A stretch of DNA of 64,000 nt from Rosa chinensis. Taxonomy: Eukaryota; Streptophyta; Magnoliopsida; Rosales; Rosaceae. The stretch is from assembly GCF_002994745.2 (NCBI RefSeq), contig NC_037089.1, positions 86,824,347 to 86,888,346 on the forward strand, given 5' to 3'. Every line of letters begins with the position of its first letter. The first letter of the stretch is position 1. The notes beneath the pieces are model-generated. The model worked only from the letters and a program-made list of their open reading frames with translations, did not search any database and was not told the DNA's origin. The translations under genes and the position numbers were made by a program. Below, piece after piece: positions 41,111 to 51,959 of this stretch.

Positions 41111-41749
41111 AATTGAATCTGCACAATTGATATGGTAATAGGCAGATATGAAATTTGAAGTTCCAATGTCATTTACTGCATTCTCATACATCATTCTCAC
41201 AAATCTTACATTATCAATTCAAAGTACTAGCACCAACTCATGTCTAACCAAATCTAAAGAACAAATTAAGTCTCAACCGATACATATATATATATATGTC
41301 CAGCACAATGCTTACATATATGTCTTGACCATAAATTGCCCACTCCCACATCCATATCTTCCTGGGATATGCTGCCTTCCTCTTCTCTCCCACTAAAACA
41401 AAATGGTTTGCACTTAATAATGGACAAAATTGCAGAAAATAATCTATAGTTGTCATTGTACATTATGTATTCTGGACAACCTTGACAAAAATTTGTAATT
41501 TGAGCATTACATAGATGCCACTTAGTAATTGACAACCAAAATTTCAATAAGCATAATCCAAGCAACCAACAGCAACCAAAATTAGATATATGACATTCAC
41601 CAAAATACATGCAAAACAATAGCAACCAAAATTTCAAGCAACCATGTCATCAAATAAATAAAAGTTTCAAGCAACCAAAATTTCAAGCATTTTGGACTTT
41701 CCTGACATAATCCAGCGCTATGGTCAGAATAAACACAATCCATTCAAAT

Positions 41750-42165
41750 AGTTGTTGCCAGAGCAGCTTCAGCAAGCGCATAACAAGCTAGCTGAAATCA
41801 GAAACAGAAAGTATTTGTAGTTAAGCACTGTTCTGGGATCAATGTACTTTTCCAAACACAAATGTGTAGGCCATATATACCTGGACATCTCCATGTTGTC
41901 GAAGCTGATTCCTTACAAAAGAAACTGCATCTGAACTGTAATTGACAGCAACAAAAATTTAAGGTGACTAGTCTTCTTGTGAATAGATTGAAGAGATAAT
42001 ATGACAATTGGCTGACATTTTTACTGAGCAATCAAGAGTGTCACGTTACCTGTTTATGTAATCCCATAAACCATCAGATGCTAACACTAGAAATTCTGAG
42101 TCTGCCCCTAGACTTGCTTGATAAATGTCTGGAGATGCAGTAACAAACTCGAATAAGCTGGATAG
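41750..42165 (-). pseudogene. Captured PP2C phosphatase fragment (PPH1/TAP38-like), three exons
   Basis: Reading the minus strand, exon a (about 42165-42050) encodes TPDI-like SPDIYQASLGADSEF then LVLASDGLWDYIN, the conserved PP2C metal-site motif. A GT-AG intron leads to exon b (41935-41881), SSDAVSFVRNQLRQHGDVQ. A further GT-AG intron leads to exon c (41791-about 41750), LACYALAEAAL, where homology stops before the expected DRRSQDN block. The order and phases match a plant chloroplast PP2C (thylakoid PPH1/TAP38 as I recall it). Introns and splice sites are preserved, so the capture was of genomic DNA. The catalytic N-terminal half is missing, so no active enzyme is encoded. The minus strand at 45370-45600 has exon-like, Ser/Leu-rich leader sequence that could be a 5' piece of the same gene. 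Confidence 0.75.
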
Positions 42166-44054
42166 TCCCAAACCCAATGGATCAGTATATGTGGAACAGA
42201 CAGCCAGCTAGCTACTTGAACAACATGACCTGCCGCCGATCACCCTACAAACTTACTCACAAGAAACTGCATAAATTGTTGTAGTAAGTAACCCCTTAAC
42301 CTCCTCAATCATGCTCATCGAAACGTAAGTACTAATCTTCATCCATTAAATATTGGATAATAGCTTGAGCAACTCACAACCTCAATAGATATTGCTAGAA
42401 CCATTAGTATCCATGCAGGCACAGATTATGATAGATACCTAAAGTATCAGTGTCTGTAATGTGGAGCAGACCAAAATATTGTAAGCACCAATTCATATTG
42501 TTCCAGCACCAAAAAGTTCAATGAAAACACAAAAGCTAAATCAATTCCTTGGGCACCTGATACAACTCAGAAAGAAAGGTCAAAAGAGGATCTGCCTTCT
42601 ATTCAACTACTTTAGGTGATGATCTTGAATATGAAGTCAAAACTGAATACCATTCACATTAAACTATCTCGAATCCATAGTAACAAGTGCAGTAGCTGAT
42701 GAACCTGTTTCTAATGTTCTCAGCTCCAACATTAATGAGGATAACTATGTTCTTTAGCAAGTTATATGATTACAGAATATGATACTAAACCATAAGCACC
42801 AAGTCTTGTTATCAAGGCAGCAACAAAATGATAGTGTTGTGGTATAGAAAATAGTCTCATCAAATTATATTGGCAAGAGTAACAAGTAGCAAAACTCTTG
42901 TCCACTCTTACGTCCTAAACCAAATGTTAAAATTACCAGAGAACTGAAAAATAGAAACAAAACAGGTATGTTTTTCAAAATGGAATATGGAACCTTTAGC
43001 TTTCTAGATACAAGATGCTTGTGAAAAGCTAGACCTTTTCATGGTTTTGATAGGATGGTAATGTTACCATAAGCTCCAATCTTGGTTGTAAAGTTTTCAG
43101 TGCAGATTCATAGAAAGTAGACCAGGATGTGGTAAACCAATAAAGCTGCATTAAACAAGATAACAAACTCAGAAACTTCAGGGTGAGGAACTGCAGACGC
43201 TAAGACAATTAACAATGAATCACTGAATCACCAATAAATTTTGGTAGAACTACAAAGTAGTGTCATTATCAACATGAGAAATTCATAAAGGGTGAAAAAT
43301 CTAGCTGATTAAATGACCGTTTATACATCTCTCTAGCATGTGGAACGAGCTTTTTTTAAGGACTAAAAAGTCCATGTTTACTGCTAGTCTGGCACCAGAT
43401 ATCTAATGGTATATGAGAAATCCAACTGACTTGCCAAAATAAAGTTTTCGATGTACAAAGAATTTGAGGATCTACAGGAAGGAGATACTTTTAATGTTGT
43501 GAACAACATGATGCTAGATCAGCTTTTTGCTCGTAGTTAACCTCGGAAGGAAAAATTGAAATGTATAGATATCATACCATTAGCCACTCTCTGCTTCTGA
43601 AATGGCTTAGTATTCAACTATTCATGTACATCTTTTAGAAGTTCAAACATGGATAGCAGCTCAGGTTTACCCAGATAATTGGAGTCCCTAGTAATATTTC
43701 TGATTTCTACTGAAAGCCTTGGAATAGCCATAACTGTGTTAGGTGTCCAATGGTTTGGTCTGTCTATAATGATTCTCGTCTATTTAGGTATACCAATGGC
43801 ATATCTCGCACACCTAACTATCGAAAATGCCATACGCTTTTATCTTGCTGGTGCAGAGAAGCAGTGGCATTTCCACAAGGCTCCAACAAAATGGAATGCA
43901 GGAGAGCCAGCAATACAACTTTCCTGCCCATATGTATATATATTGGGGCAGGACACAAGTTTAATTCCTTCCTAGCAACTCTTTGCAACTGTATACAGGG
44001 CTTTATAGGGAATCCAACTCTTCCAACTGAGTTTGAGAAATAGAACAAGAGTCA
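42166..44054. other. CACTA interior, unidentified
   Basis: AT-rich, with no recognised gene. The short open frame on the plus strand at 43679-43975 has hydrophobic content but no family features that I recognise. Confidence 0.4.
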
Positions 44055-44209
44055 GATTTCACCTCTACCGCTCTGTGACCATGATCAGAGGCAAGTCTAA
44101 GGCCGTGGAACAAATTCCAAACATCAGCCTCCACACAAGTACCAATGCAAGATCTGATTGCATCCCCCCACATCAACTTCCATGTTGTCGAAGCTGTAGA
44201 CATCTCCAT
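44055..44209 (-). pseudogene. RNase H-like fragment, non-LTR retrotransposon type
   Basis: A short minus-strand frame reads EADVWNLFHGLRLASDHGHR followed by AVEVKSDS. This is the typical AxxWxLxxGLxLA...DS pattern of the RNase H domain found at the end of plant LINE reverse-transcriptase genes. Upstream on the same strand are scrambled copies of the PP2C exon words CTTCGACAACATGGA and CATGGAGATGTC. Only a fragment is present. Confidence 0.5.
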
Positions 44210-45759
44210 GATGATTTACTAACGTCCTATAGACGTCTAATCCCAGCCCCAGCTTAAAAATCATCAATGTAAAGCTTTAACTTTGTGCATGTTCACGATT
44301 TTTAGCATCAAAATAAGAGAAACAAGATAGTGCTTCTAAACTACGGCTTATCTCCAGGCAAGTTGTATTAAACTCAAAACTATACTGGATGAAGGAAAGC
44401 TTTATCTACCTGTAGACTAATTTAATAGTCAAAACTTGAAACTAATAAGAAGATGTTGTATTTATTATTGACTGATAATCTAATAACAAGAGAAGTACTA
44501 TGTCATTCAATTGAAATGTGTAAAACTTACCTAAATTCCCTTACAGTCAAATGGGGGAAAAGGAAAATGAATGAATATTACCTTACATTATAGGCAGAAT
44601 CAGAGCACATATCTTACTGATTTGAATTGATCAGTAAAACAGTTCACTTCAGAGTCAACTTGTCAGACTAAAAGAAACATCTTTACTTCAACCACTGGAA
44701 TTGTTATCCCTTTCTACCCAAATAGAGATCACAATTATATGGTCATGTAACCCTTCAAAAATTGCACAAATTAGGATGATTCGTAAAGTTTAAAGGAAGA
44801 CAAAAATGCACTAAGAATAAAAAATATAACTAAAGAAGAAGCATTTCCTCATGTCTGTCCTGTCAAAAAGCAGATAATTCCATGTGGCTAAGCAGGAAAG
44901 AATAAGAATGAAGAACACCACAAAGAAAGAAAGAGAAACTAAAGGAATTAGCTGCAAAGACTACTTGTTTACTTCAATGTCAACCTTCACACTACTCCAT
45001 TGTCACATTCACAAGGATAAAGAACAGCCCAAAATCCCCCATTAATTGAAACTCAATACTACATGATTTGCTACTCTTACTGGCTGCCCCATATCTGGAA
45101 CATCATAATCCTAAAGCTGCTGGAACAATATTGATGAAGCAATGCATCAGCCCTTCAACTTGGAAAGAACAATGTTCATGACCCTTCTTATTACTGGTGT
45201 TGGCCTTAACTTTAGAACCTCCATCATAGCCTTTGCGTTTGGCACAAACCCCTTACCCATCATCTCAAAATCTCAAAGTCGAATAAAACCCAAACCCAAT
45301 CATACCCAACAAACCCAAATTGAAAATTTCCAAACCCTAATCAAACAAAGGCCCTATTAAAGAGGGATATAGTACCTGTAGACTAATCCATTATCCAGCT
45401 CGACTGGAGTTGATGCGGTCTTAAGTTTCGGTGACTTCGAGCAGAGGCGGCGGAGAGAGTAAACCACAGGACCAGGTAGCGACTTCGAGCTGGGGCGGCG
45501 GAGAGAGAGTGAGAGTGAGAGCCAGAGAGAGAGTGAGGCAAGAGCGAGAGAGAGTGAGAGCAAGAATGTATCGATTTCACTCTCGATAGGCTGGTGAGAT
45601 GGTGAGAGAGAAAGGGAGGGAGAATGACCCAAATTTTTCAATCAAGGGAGGGAAGTCTTTGGTTTTGATATGACGGGAGGAAATTGATCTAGATAGGGAT
45701 TTGTGTTTTGGCTACAAAAATAAATGTAAAATAATTTTTGTTTGTTTTTTCTGATTTCT
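44210..45759. other. CACTA interior, right part with a possible captured leader exon
   Basis: The minus strand at 45641-45375 is an open, Ser/Leu-rich, CT-repeat-rich frame ending TASTPVELDNGLVY before a GTACTA that could be a splice donor. It could be a captured first exon with its CT-rich leader. The rest is AT-rich and unidentified. Confidence 0.35.
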
Positions 45760-45952
45760 CAGACAACACATGTCCCAATAACTGTTGTCTTAAAGTTGTC
45801 AATTTCACCAAATTTCAATTGATTATAATGTGTTGGCTGAGTTTGAGAACAGACAATAGATATAACTAATATGTCGTCTGACAAACTCAGACGACACCAA
45901 AATGTTGTATGTCGTCTGTTACATGTCGTGTGATTTACTTTTTCTTGTAGTG

Positions 45953-48379
45953 TATGTTGGATATGAATCTCCAACTATCGTCCGCTATCTTGAACCCTTG
46001 ACAGGCGATCTCTTTACCGCTAGATTTGCGGATTGTCACTTTGATGAGACAGTCTTCCCATCATTAGGGGGAGATAAGAACACAAATGTTCAACAGGAAC
46101 GACAGGAATTGTCGTGGTCTGTCCCCACTATGTCTCATCTCGATCCCCATACCGCACAGTCCGAACTTGAAGTGCGAAGAATAATCGAGCTCCAGAACGT
46201 AGCAGACACTCTGCCTGATGCGTTTTCTGATGTTGCTAAAGTGACGAGATCACACATACCTGCTGCAAACGTGCCTGCAAGGATTGATGTCCCGAATAAT
46301 GGACATAACGCCACTCCTATAACGCCAAGAGATGGCACCATTGCTCAACATGGCAATAATGTGGCATCTATGGCTGCAGGTCCCGCAAGGAAGCGCGGTA
46401 GACCGATTGGTTCGAAGGATACTCGCCCTAGAAAAAGAGCGAATGAGGCACAAATAAATCCTTTGATCATCGATACTCAAAATCCATCCCATGAGAATGT
46501 TCCGGATTATGGTTATGTCCAAGAGACATCATTGGGGGACGCCTCAGTGTCAGAACCTATCCATGAGAACATAGAGATCTCTGTAAATTACACTAGTGTA
46601 CATGGGACGTGGGAAAGAAACTCCATCATCATTGATGATGTATTCGCGTATTCAGTGGCGCGTGAGATTATTGAGACCGATGACATCGAACCACGCTCCG
46701 TTGATGAATGTCAACGTAGAGCTGATTGGCCAAAATGGAAAGATGCGATCCAGGCAGAACTTGATTCTCTAACGAAAAGAAAGGTATTTGGCAAAATTGT
46801 ACCAATACCACCCAACACCAAACCAGTTGGTCACAAATGGGTATTCGTTAGAAAGCGTAATGAGAAAAACGAGATTGTAAGATACAAAGCTCGTCTCGTG
46901 GCGCAAGGCTTCTCACAACGCCCTGGAATCGACTACGAGGAGACCTACTCTCCCGTAATGGACGTTATTACGTTCCGCTACCTTGTCAGTTTGGTAGTTT
47001 CCGAAAAACTGAACATGCAGCTTATGGATGTGGTTACTGCATATCTATATGGGGATCTAGATACGGAGATATACATGAATATTCCAGATGGAATTCAACT
47101 ACCCAAATCAAGTGGCTCTAATCCACGGAGCGCGTTTGCAATTAGATTGAAACGCTCACTATATGGATTAAAACAATCCGGACGGATGTGGTATAACCGT
47201 CTAAGTGACTACTTGATTGGTAAGGGATATGTCAATAACGAACTATGCCCATGTGTGTTCATAAAAAGGACAAGTTCCGGATTTTCAATAGTAGCGGTTT
47301 ATGTCGATGACATGAACATAATTGGCACCCTTGAAGAGTTAAGGGAAACCGCTGAACACTTGAAATCCGAGTTTGAGATGAAAGATCTTGGGAAAACACG
47401 GTTTTGTCTCGGTTTAGAACTTGAGCACCGTAGAGATGGTATCCTGATTCATCAATCAGCTTATACCCAAAAGATGCTTAGGCGCTTCAACACTGACAAA
47501 ATTAAGCCTTCAAGCACCCCAATGGTCGTCCGTAGTCTTGATCCAAAGAAGGATCCATTTCGTCCAAAAGATGACGATGAAGAAGTGCTAGAGGCAGAAG
47601 TGCCCTACCTAAGTGCAATAGGTGCATTATTATACTTAGCACAATGCACGAGACCAGACATCTCATTCGCTGTGAACTTGCTAGCTAGATATAGCTCTGC
47701 GCCAACACGACGCCATTGGACTGGTGTTAAAGATATCTTTCGATACCTAAGTAGTACGATCGATATGGGCTTGTTCTATCCCTACAGAAAGAAGATGGAT
47801 TCGGACCCATCAAGTGTCAGGAACGCCACACATGGTGGATTGCGTTCCCTCTCCCCATCCCAAAACGATATAAGTGTTTTGGAAGGTTTTGCTGATGCTG
47901 GGTACCTCTCTGACCCACACAAAGGTCGCTCCCAAACTGGTTATGTTTTCACCATGGGAAAAACCGCGATATCTTGGAGGTCTACAAAGCAGACCCTAGT
48001 CGCTACCTCTTCAAATCATGCAGAGATTATTGCTCTTCACGAAGCAGTTCGTGAATGTATATGGCTTCGATCCATAGTTACGCATGTTCGAAGCAATTGT
48101 GGTTTGAGGTCTACCACAGATGAGCCAACAAGCATTTATGAAGATAATGCTGCTTGCATTGAACAAATGAAGCAAGGTTACATCAAAGGCGACAACACCA
48201 AACACATATCGCCCAAATTCTTCTACAATCAGCAACAACAGAAGCTCCTCAAGATCAAAGTGAACCAGGTTCGATCTGAGGACAATGTAGCAGACTTATT
48301 CACTAAGTCATTGCCCAAATCCACGTTCGAGAAACATGTGGCAAGAATTGGCTTGCGGAAATTATCTGAACTCCCATGA
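45953..48379 (+). pseudogene. pol: Copia pol, 3' part (integrase tail, reverse transcriptase, RNase H)
   Basis: The open frame resumes directly after the CACTA element with the integrase C-terminal segment YVGYESPTIVRYLEPLTG. A linker holds a basic AT-hook-like word RKRGRPIGSKDTRPRKR. The reverse transcriptase has GHKWVFVRKRN, RYKARLVAQGFSQRPG, LKRSLYGLKQSGRMW and the catalytic YVDDMNII. RNase H has GFADAGYLSDPHKGRSQTGY and ends with NVADLFTKSLPKSTFEKH. No stop or shift is seen in over 800 codons. Without the upstream half it has no own start in the retroelement transcript, so it is disabled only by the insertion. Confidence 0.92.
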
Positions 48380-48439
48380 TCGTTGTCATCAGGGGGAGGC
48401 ACAGACATCAGGGGGAGATGTCTACATGTTCGTCTCAAA

Positions 48440-48668
48440 AGCGTGAAGGGTGTGTTGTGCTCTTTTTCCCTTTCGACCGAGGTTATTTTTATCCCACTGG
48501 GTTTTTGTTACTCGGCAAGGTTTTTAATGAGGCAACAAGAGAAGCACCATATTATCCAGAAACAAACTCCACACTCAACGCGCGTTGTGCTCTTTTTCTC
48601 CTTCGACCAAGGTTGTTTTTCCCACAGGGTTTTATTACTTGGCAAGGTTTTTAACGAGGCAAACTTAG
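48440..48668 (+). repeat. Duplicated block in the copia 3' untranslated region
   Basis: Two copies, about 48449-48540 and 48578-48668, each containing TTGTGCTCTTTTT, CTTCGACC, a CCCAC...GGGTTTT word and GGCAAGGTTTTTAA. Two GGGGGAG purine blocks precede them (48391-48417). The final polypurine tract lies at 48709-48716. Confidence 0.75.
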
Positions 48669-48716
48669 AAGCGCACCTCCAAGACAATACTACTGACATG
48701 AAATATCCAAGGGGAG

Positions 48717-48932
48717 TGTTGTAGTAAATAGGTAAATGTCTATATCATGGAGTATACACTTAGGAAAGTGGAGAATGTGTGGTTTGTATGGAATGCACAT
48801 TGAGAGGTAGAGAAATTGTGTAGCAAATATACTAATGTATGTAGGGCAATTTACACTACTTTGTAACCCTATATAAACCCCCTCAATATGAGAGGAAGAC
48901 TCACCAATTCACTCTTCAGTTTCTCTGAAACA
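48717..48932 (+). repeat. 3' LTR of the copia element
   Basis: 216 bp, identical to the 5' LTR but for one base, and followed by the target duplication GGTAC. Confidence 0.97.
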
Positions 48933-49059
48933 GGTACATAGATTTTCAAATTGCAAAAGCGTATGGAAGGGCAAACAGTCCTTATAGGTGAATTTCCAAT
49001 TCATAAATAAATACTCTTTTTATCTACAAATTATAGTGGAAACTAACACTTTATAGACT

Positions 49060-50693
49060 AACAATGTTTTCTTATTTCATACAAGACCTTTATGGCTGCA
49101 TCAAAGCAGTTGTACCACATCATGATGTGTTCGTTAGAAGCAAAAACAAAATGGAAACAAAATGTGAAATCACTTTGGAAAATATGAGGTACAGTATTTT
49201 TAAAGTTTCTTATATCTTAAAATATGCTATTTTCCCTAATAAAAATAACCAATAAACTTTTCAATGCAGTAGAGAAGATGTGAAGATAACTCTTTGGGGG
49301 ATACTACAAGAGAGTTCGATCTGGATGCAATTTACAATTTGCCTCCACCAGTACTAGCAGTATTTACTAGCTTGAGGATTGCTCTATTTCAACGTAACTA
49401 TAAATTTGAAACATTTAATAAAATTGTTACAATTACTATCTATTTTATAATCATTTTCTATTCCAATTTATAGAACAACCAACTCCATCGAGCACAAATC
49501 ACAGCTGCATAATCATTGATCCAGACATTGGCCAAAGAGAAGACTACGAGGAAGAGTAAGTGTTTTTATCATCACAAAATCATAGTCTATTAATATTAAT
49601 AATTTCACAATCCATTAAACTCAATTGCTTCATGTGTAAATATGTACACTGATAAAATGAAAAACATTGCAGATTCTCAAAAGCAGGGGATAAGCGGAAG
49701 TTGCTACCAACTCCATCCAAGCAACCACTCCACCAAGAAGCCAAAGATCATGCAAAAAAAACAGCGTCACGGCTCAATACCGTTAATCTGCATGAATACC
49801 AGGTACAAACAAGATTTGTTTTTCCTCCAACTTTATTGTTTTGCTTCAACATGCTTTATAAATGCAGCTATATTTTAAGACTGTACACATTGCAACAACA
49901 AGCGCTTTACTGCAATGCATGGATTTGTAGATTTCCTACATACAACAGTTGTTGGTGGTACAAAGGTTGCCTGACCTGCCGCAAGGAACTCAAGCAAAAA
50001 GAAGATACTAATCAGCTCAGCTGTAGTCGTCATAACGTACAAACGCCTCTCCCATGGTAAAGACTTTGCTTAGCGAAAATAGCTTTTAACAAAAATTATT
50101 CTACATTTGAAAACAGGTAATCTGTCATCTACATTTCATTGTAACGGTTCATTCTTTTATGTACAGTTACAGAGTATACATGACAATTGAGAATGATACA
50201 AACCAAGCAACAGTTGTGCTCATGAGAAGACAGGCTGAACAGTTATTTGGCAGCAAATGTCAGGACTTGGTCAACAACAGCATGTATTCAACCAAACAAA
50301 CAGTTCCAAAGGAAATTCAGAGAACAATTGGTGAAAACTACCTGACCCAGAAGAAGTGATTGTCAGTAACATTTTTCCAGCTACACAAGTTTCCCTGCCA
50401 TAAACAGAAGAACCAGGAACTGCAACACCAGATCGTCCCCTCACTAAAGAAAAAAAAGATCAATTGAGGCAAGCAAAAGGACATTATTCATTTCTGACCC
50501 AGAGAAGAAAATCAGGAGGTAAATATATATTACATTACCACGCAAGTTTCTATATAAAAGCATACATTTCTTATTGACATGCTACTTTTAATTACATAAT
50601 ACTTCTGTTTAAACTGATAGGGAACCAGAACAAGGAAGCGCCACTTCATCATCACTGGCAAAAGAAGAACATAACAAGGAAAACGAGCAGTAA
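49060..50693 (+). pseudogene. RPA70-like single-strand DNA-binding protein, Helitron-associated
   Basis: Spliced exons at about 49064-49189, 49270-49390, 49480-49557, 49674-49802, about 49870-50057, 50165-50359 and about 50597-50693 resemble the C-terminal half of replication protein A large subunit. OB-fold sequence reads EITLENM...REDVKITLWG. The zinc-binding C-terminal domain has WWYKGCLTCRKEL and LSCSRHNVQTPLPWYRVYM. The tail ends EEHNKENEQ and a TAA. Plant Helitrons commonly carry such RPA-like genes, and a Helitron 3' end lies 600 bp downstream in the same orientation. The second exon is one base short after the LWG motif (GGGGG at 49296-49300), which shifts the frame, and the N-terminal half was not found. 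Probably degenerate. Confidence 0.7.
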
Positions 50694-51285
50694 ACATGCA
50701 TCACTCTTTTGTACATATGTAACTAACAAGTAGAAAATGCATTGACTACAAATTTTGGTATAACTGTAGTCAACTAATCAACTGAAGCATTTTGTACACT
50801 GGAATAACCAATTTTTGAAACAGCTTCCAGTATAACCTTTTGTAAACAAACTTCAGTTGATTCAACAGCTATAACTAAACCAATCTTATGTTTTGAAGAT
50901 ACAATGCAGCTGCTGTTTTTGAAGTTGCAATGCAGCTGCTGTGCTTAACAGTATCTATTAGTTACTCCTGCTAGGTTAATGAATGACAAATTTGTAAAAC
51001 TAGCATTTTTGTATTAGGTATGATTCAATGTAAACAATGTAAAACTAAATATATAACAATAATATGTTATAATCTTTCTTTTCATTCCAATTTACGTCAT
51101 ACATTTTTTTTTTGGCCTGCTCTCTTGCTTTTTATCTCTTTTTTTTATGTTGATTATGATAGTATGCTCTTGCACAAACGAACTGGTTTTTGCTATGCCT
51201 ATGTTTTCCACCAATCGATCACGAACAATCGACACCCCATCAATAATCACTTACCTTTCTAAATAATATATGAACAACTGTAACC
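50694..51285. other. Helitron 3' region, no gene
   Basis: AT-rich sequence between the RPA-like tail and the Helitron terminus. A short direct repeat GCAATGCAGCTGCTG-like occurs twice near 50902-50941. Nothing else was recognised. Confidence 0.5.
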
Positions 51286-51316
51286 CCCGCAGCAACTCGC
51301 GGGCAACATTTGCTAG
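51286..51316 (+). mobile_element. Helitron 3' terminus (hairpin + CTAG)
   Basis: The stem CCCGC (51286-51290) pairs with GCGGG (51299-51303), followed by CAACATTTG and CTAG (51313-51316), then T. This is a plant Helitron 3' end in plus orientation and probably closes the element holding the helicase and RPA-like genes. The matching TC 5' end was not located. Confidence 0.75.
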
Positions 51317-51324
51317 TATATATA

Positions 51325-51375
51325 GGCAAACAAAGAATAGAGGCCTATTCAAACCACAAGGCTGAAGGAAGAAAT
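51325..51375 (-). repeat. Short fragment similar to RAD5A intron 14
   Basis: The stretch with GGCAAACAAAGAAT and ATTCAAACCACAAGGCT matches RAD5A intron sequence at 29468-29515 (GGCAAAGAAAGAAT, ATTCAAACCACAAGGCT) in the same orientation. It begins within 10 bp of the Helitron end. See the larger RAD5A fragment downstream. Confidence 0.6.
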
Positions 51376-51959
51376 AGAAAAAGAAAAAGAAAAAGAAACA
51401 ATGCTGATGTTTAATTTAAATATGTGACAAAGCTGATTTATTTACTGTGATACTGCGTTTCAATATTTTTGAGTCTCTGTATCCACAAAGTTGTTGGCCG
51501 GTCATGGATTAACTCAGTCTTCCATGGAAGCGGGACGATCTGGAGACTCATAAGCAGGTTTTGGAGGATTCTGGAGACTTGCTAACCCAACAACATTCAA
51601 ATTAGATCTGGGTTCGAAGTAATTGCCGATAATTTTTTATCTTCGTCTCAACAAATATCTTGACCGTAAAAAATTAACAGAGCGTATAATTCACGTGCTG
51701 TTAAAAGAAGAAGAAGCTCCGTTGTTTAGGGTTTAGGCTCCTATTGTTGATACCCAATATCAAAAACAAGATAAGCTCATAGGCAAGTGTAACTCAATGA
51801 CACCCATGCAAGTGTAACTCAGTGACACCCAATATCAAAAATCGGATAATCAATATATTTACAAATTGTATAAGCACAAAATGATTCAAAGCCTCGCTCT
51901 TTATGATCAAATATTAAACATAAATGTTTAAATTAAAACCCTAGCATACACAAGGAAAC
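51376..51959. other. Spacer with no recognised gene
   Basis: Includes an AAAAAG repeat (51379-51396) and a duplicated GCAAGTGTAACTCA(A/G)TGACACCCA word near 51783-51830. No gene. Confidence 0.5.

Larger units (their letters stand above)
40242..45952. mobile_element. Non-autonomous CACTA (En/Spm-type) DNA transposon with captured gene pieces
   Basis: The left end begins CACTACTACACCAAGTGAAT. The right end, read inward on the minus strand, begins CACTACAAGAAAAAGTAAAT. About 21 of the first 28 positions agree. A 3-bp duplication TAT (40239-40241, 45953-45955) flanks it, the length expected for CACTA elements. Sub-terminal regions (about 40260-41100, 45760-45930) are packed with direct and inverted copies of a TTGTCTGA motif. 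No TNPA/TNPD-like transposase was recognised, so it must be mobilised in trans. The interior holds PP2C exons, an RNase H-like fragment and unidentified sequence. It lies inside codons of the copia pol gene, and the frame is continuous across the insertion if element plus one TAT are disregarded. Confidence 0.93.
35972..48932 (+). mobile_element. Ty1/copia LTR retrotransposon, complete, interrupted by a CACTA element
   Basis: Two 216-bp LTRs (TG...CA) flank a gag-pol interior and are bordered by a perfect 5-bp target duplication GGTAC (35967-35971 and 48933-48937). Domain order is gag, protease, integrase, reverse transcriptase, RNase H, which is copia order. A polypurine tract AAGGGGAG (48709-48716) abuts the 3' LTR. 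The sequence after the 5' LTR contains TTATCAGCACG, a poor match to the initiator-Met primer site that still shares TATCAG. Total length is 12961 bp, of which 5711 bp is the CACTA insertion. Apart from that insertion both gag and pol frames look open, so the element was probably active when it landed. Confidence 0.95.

Noticed and set aside
43679..43975. Hydrophobic 98-codon frame in the CACTA as a membrane protein or transposase part
   Set aside because: No transposase motif, no homologous pattern recognised, and the opposite strand is equally open.
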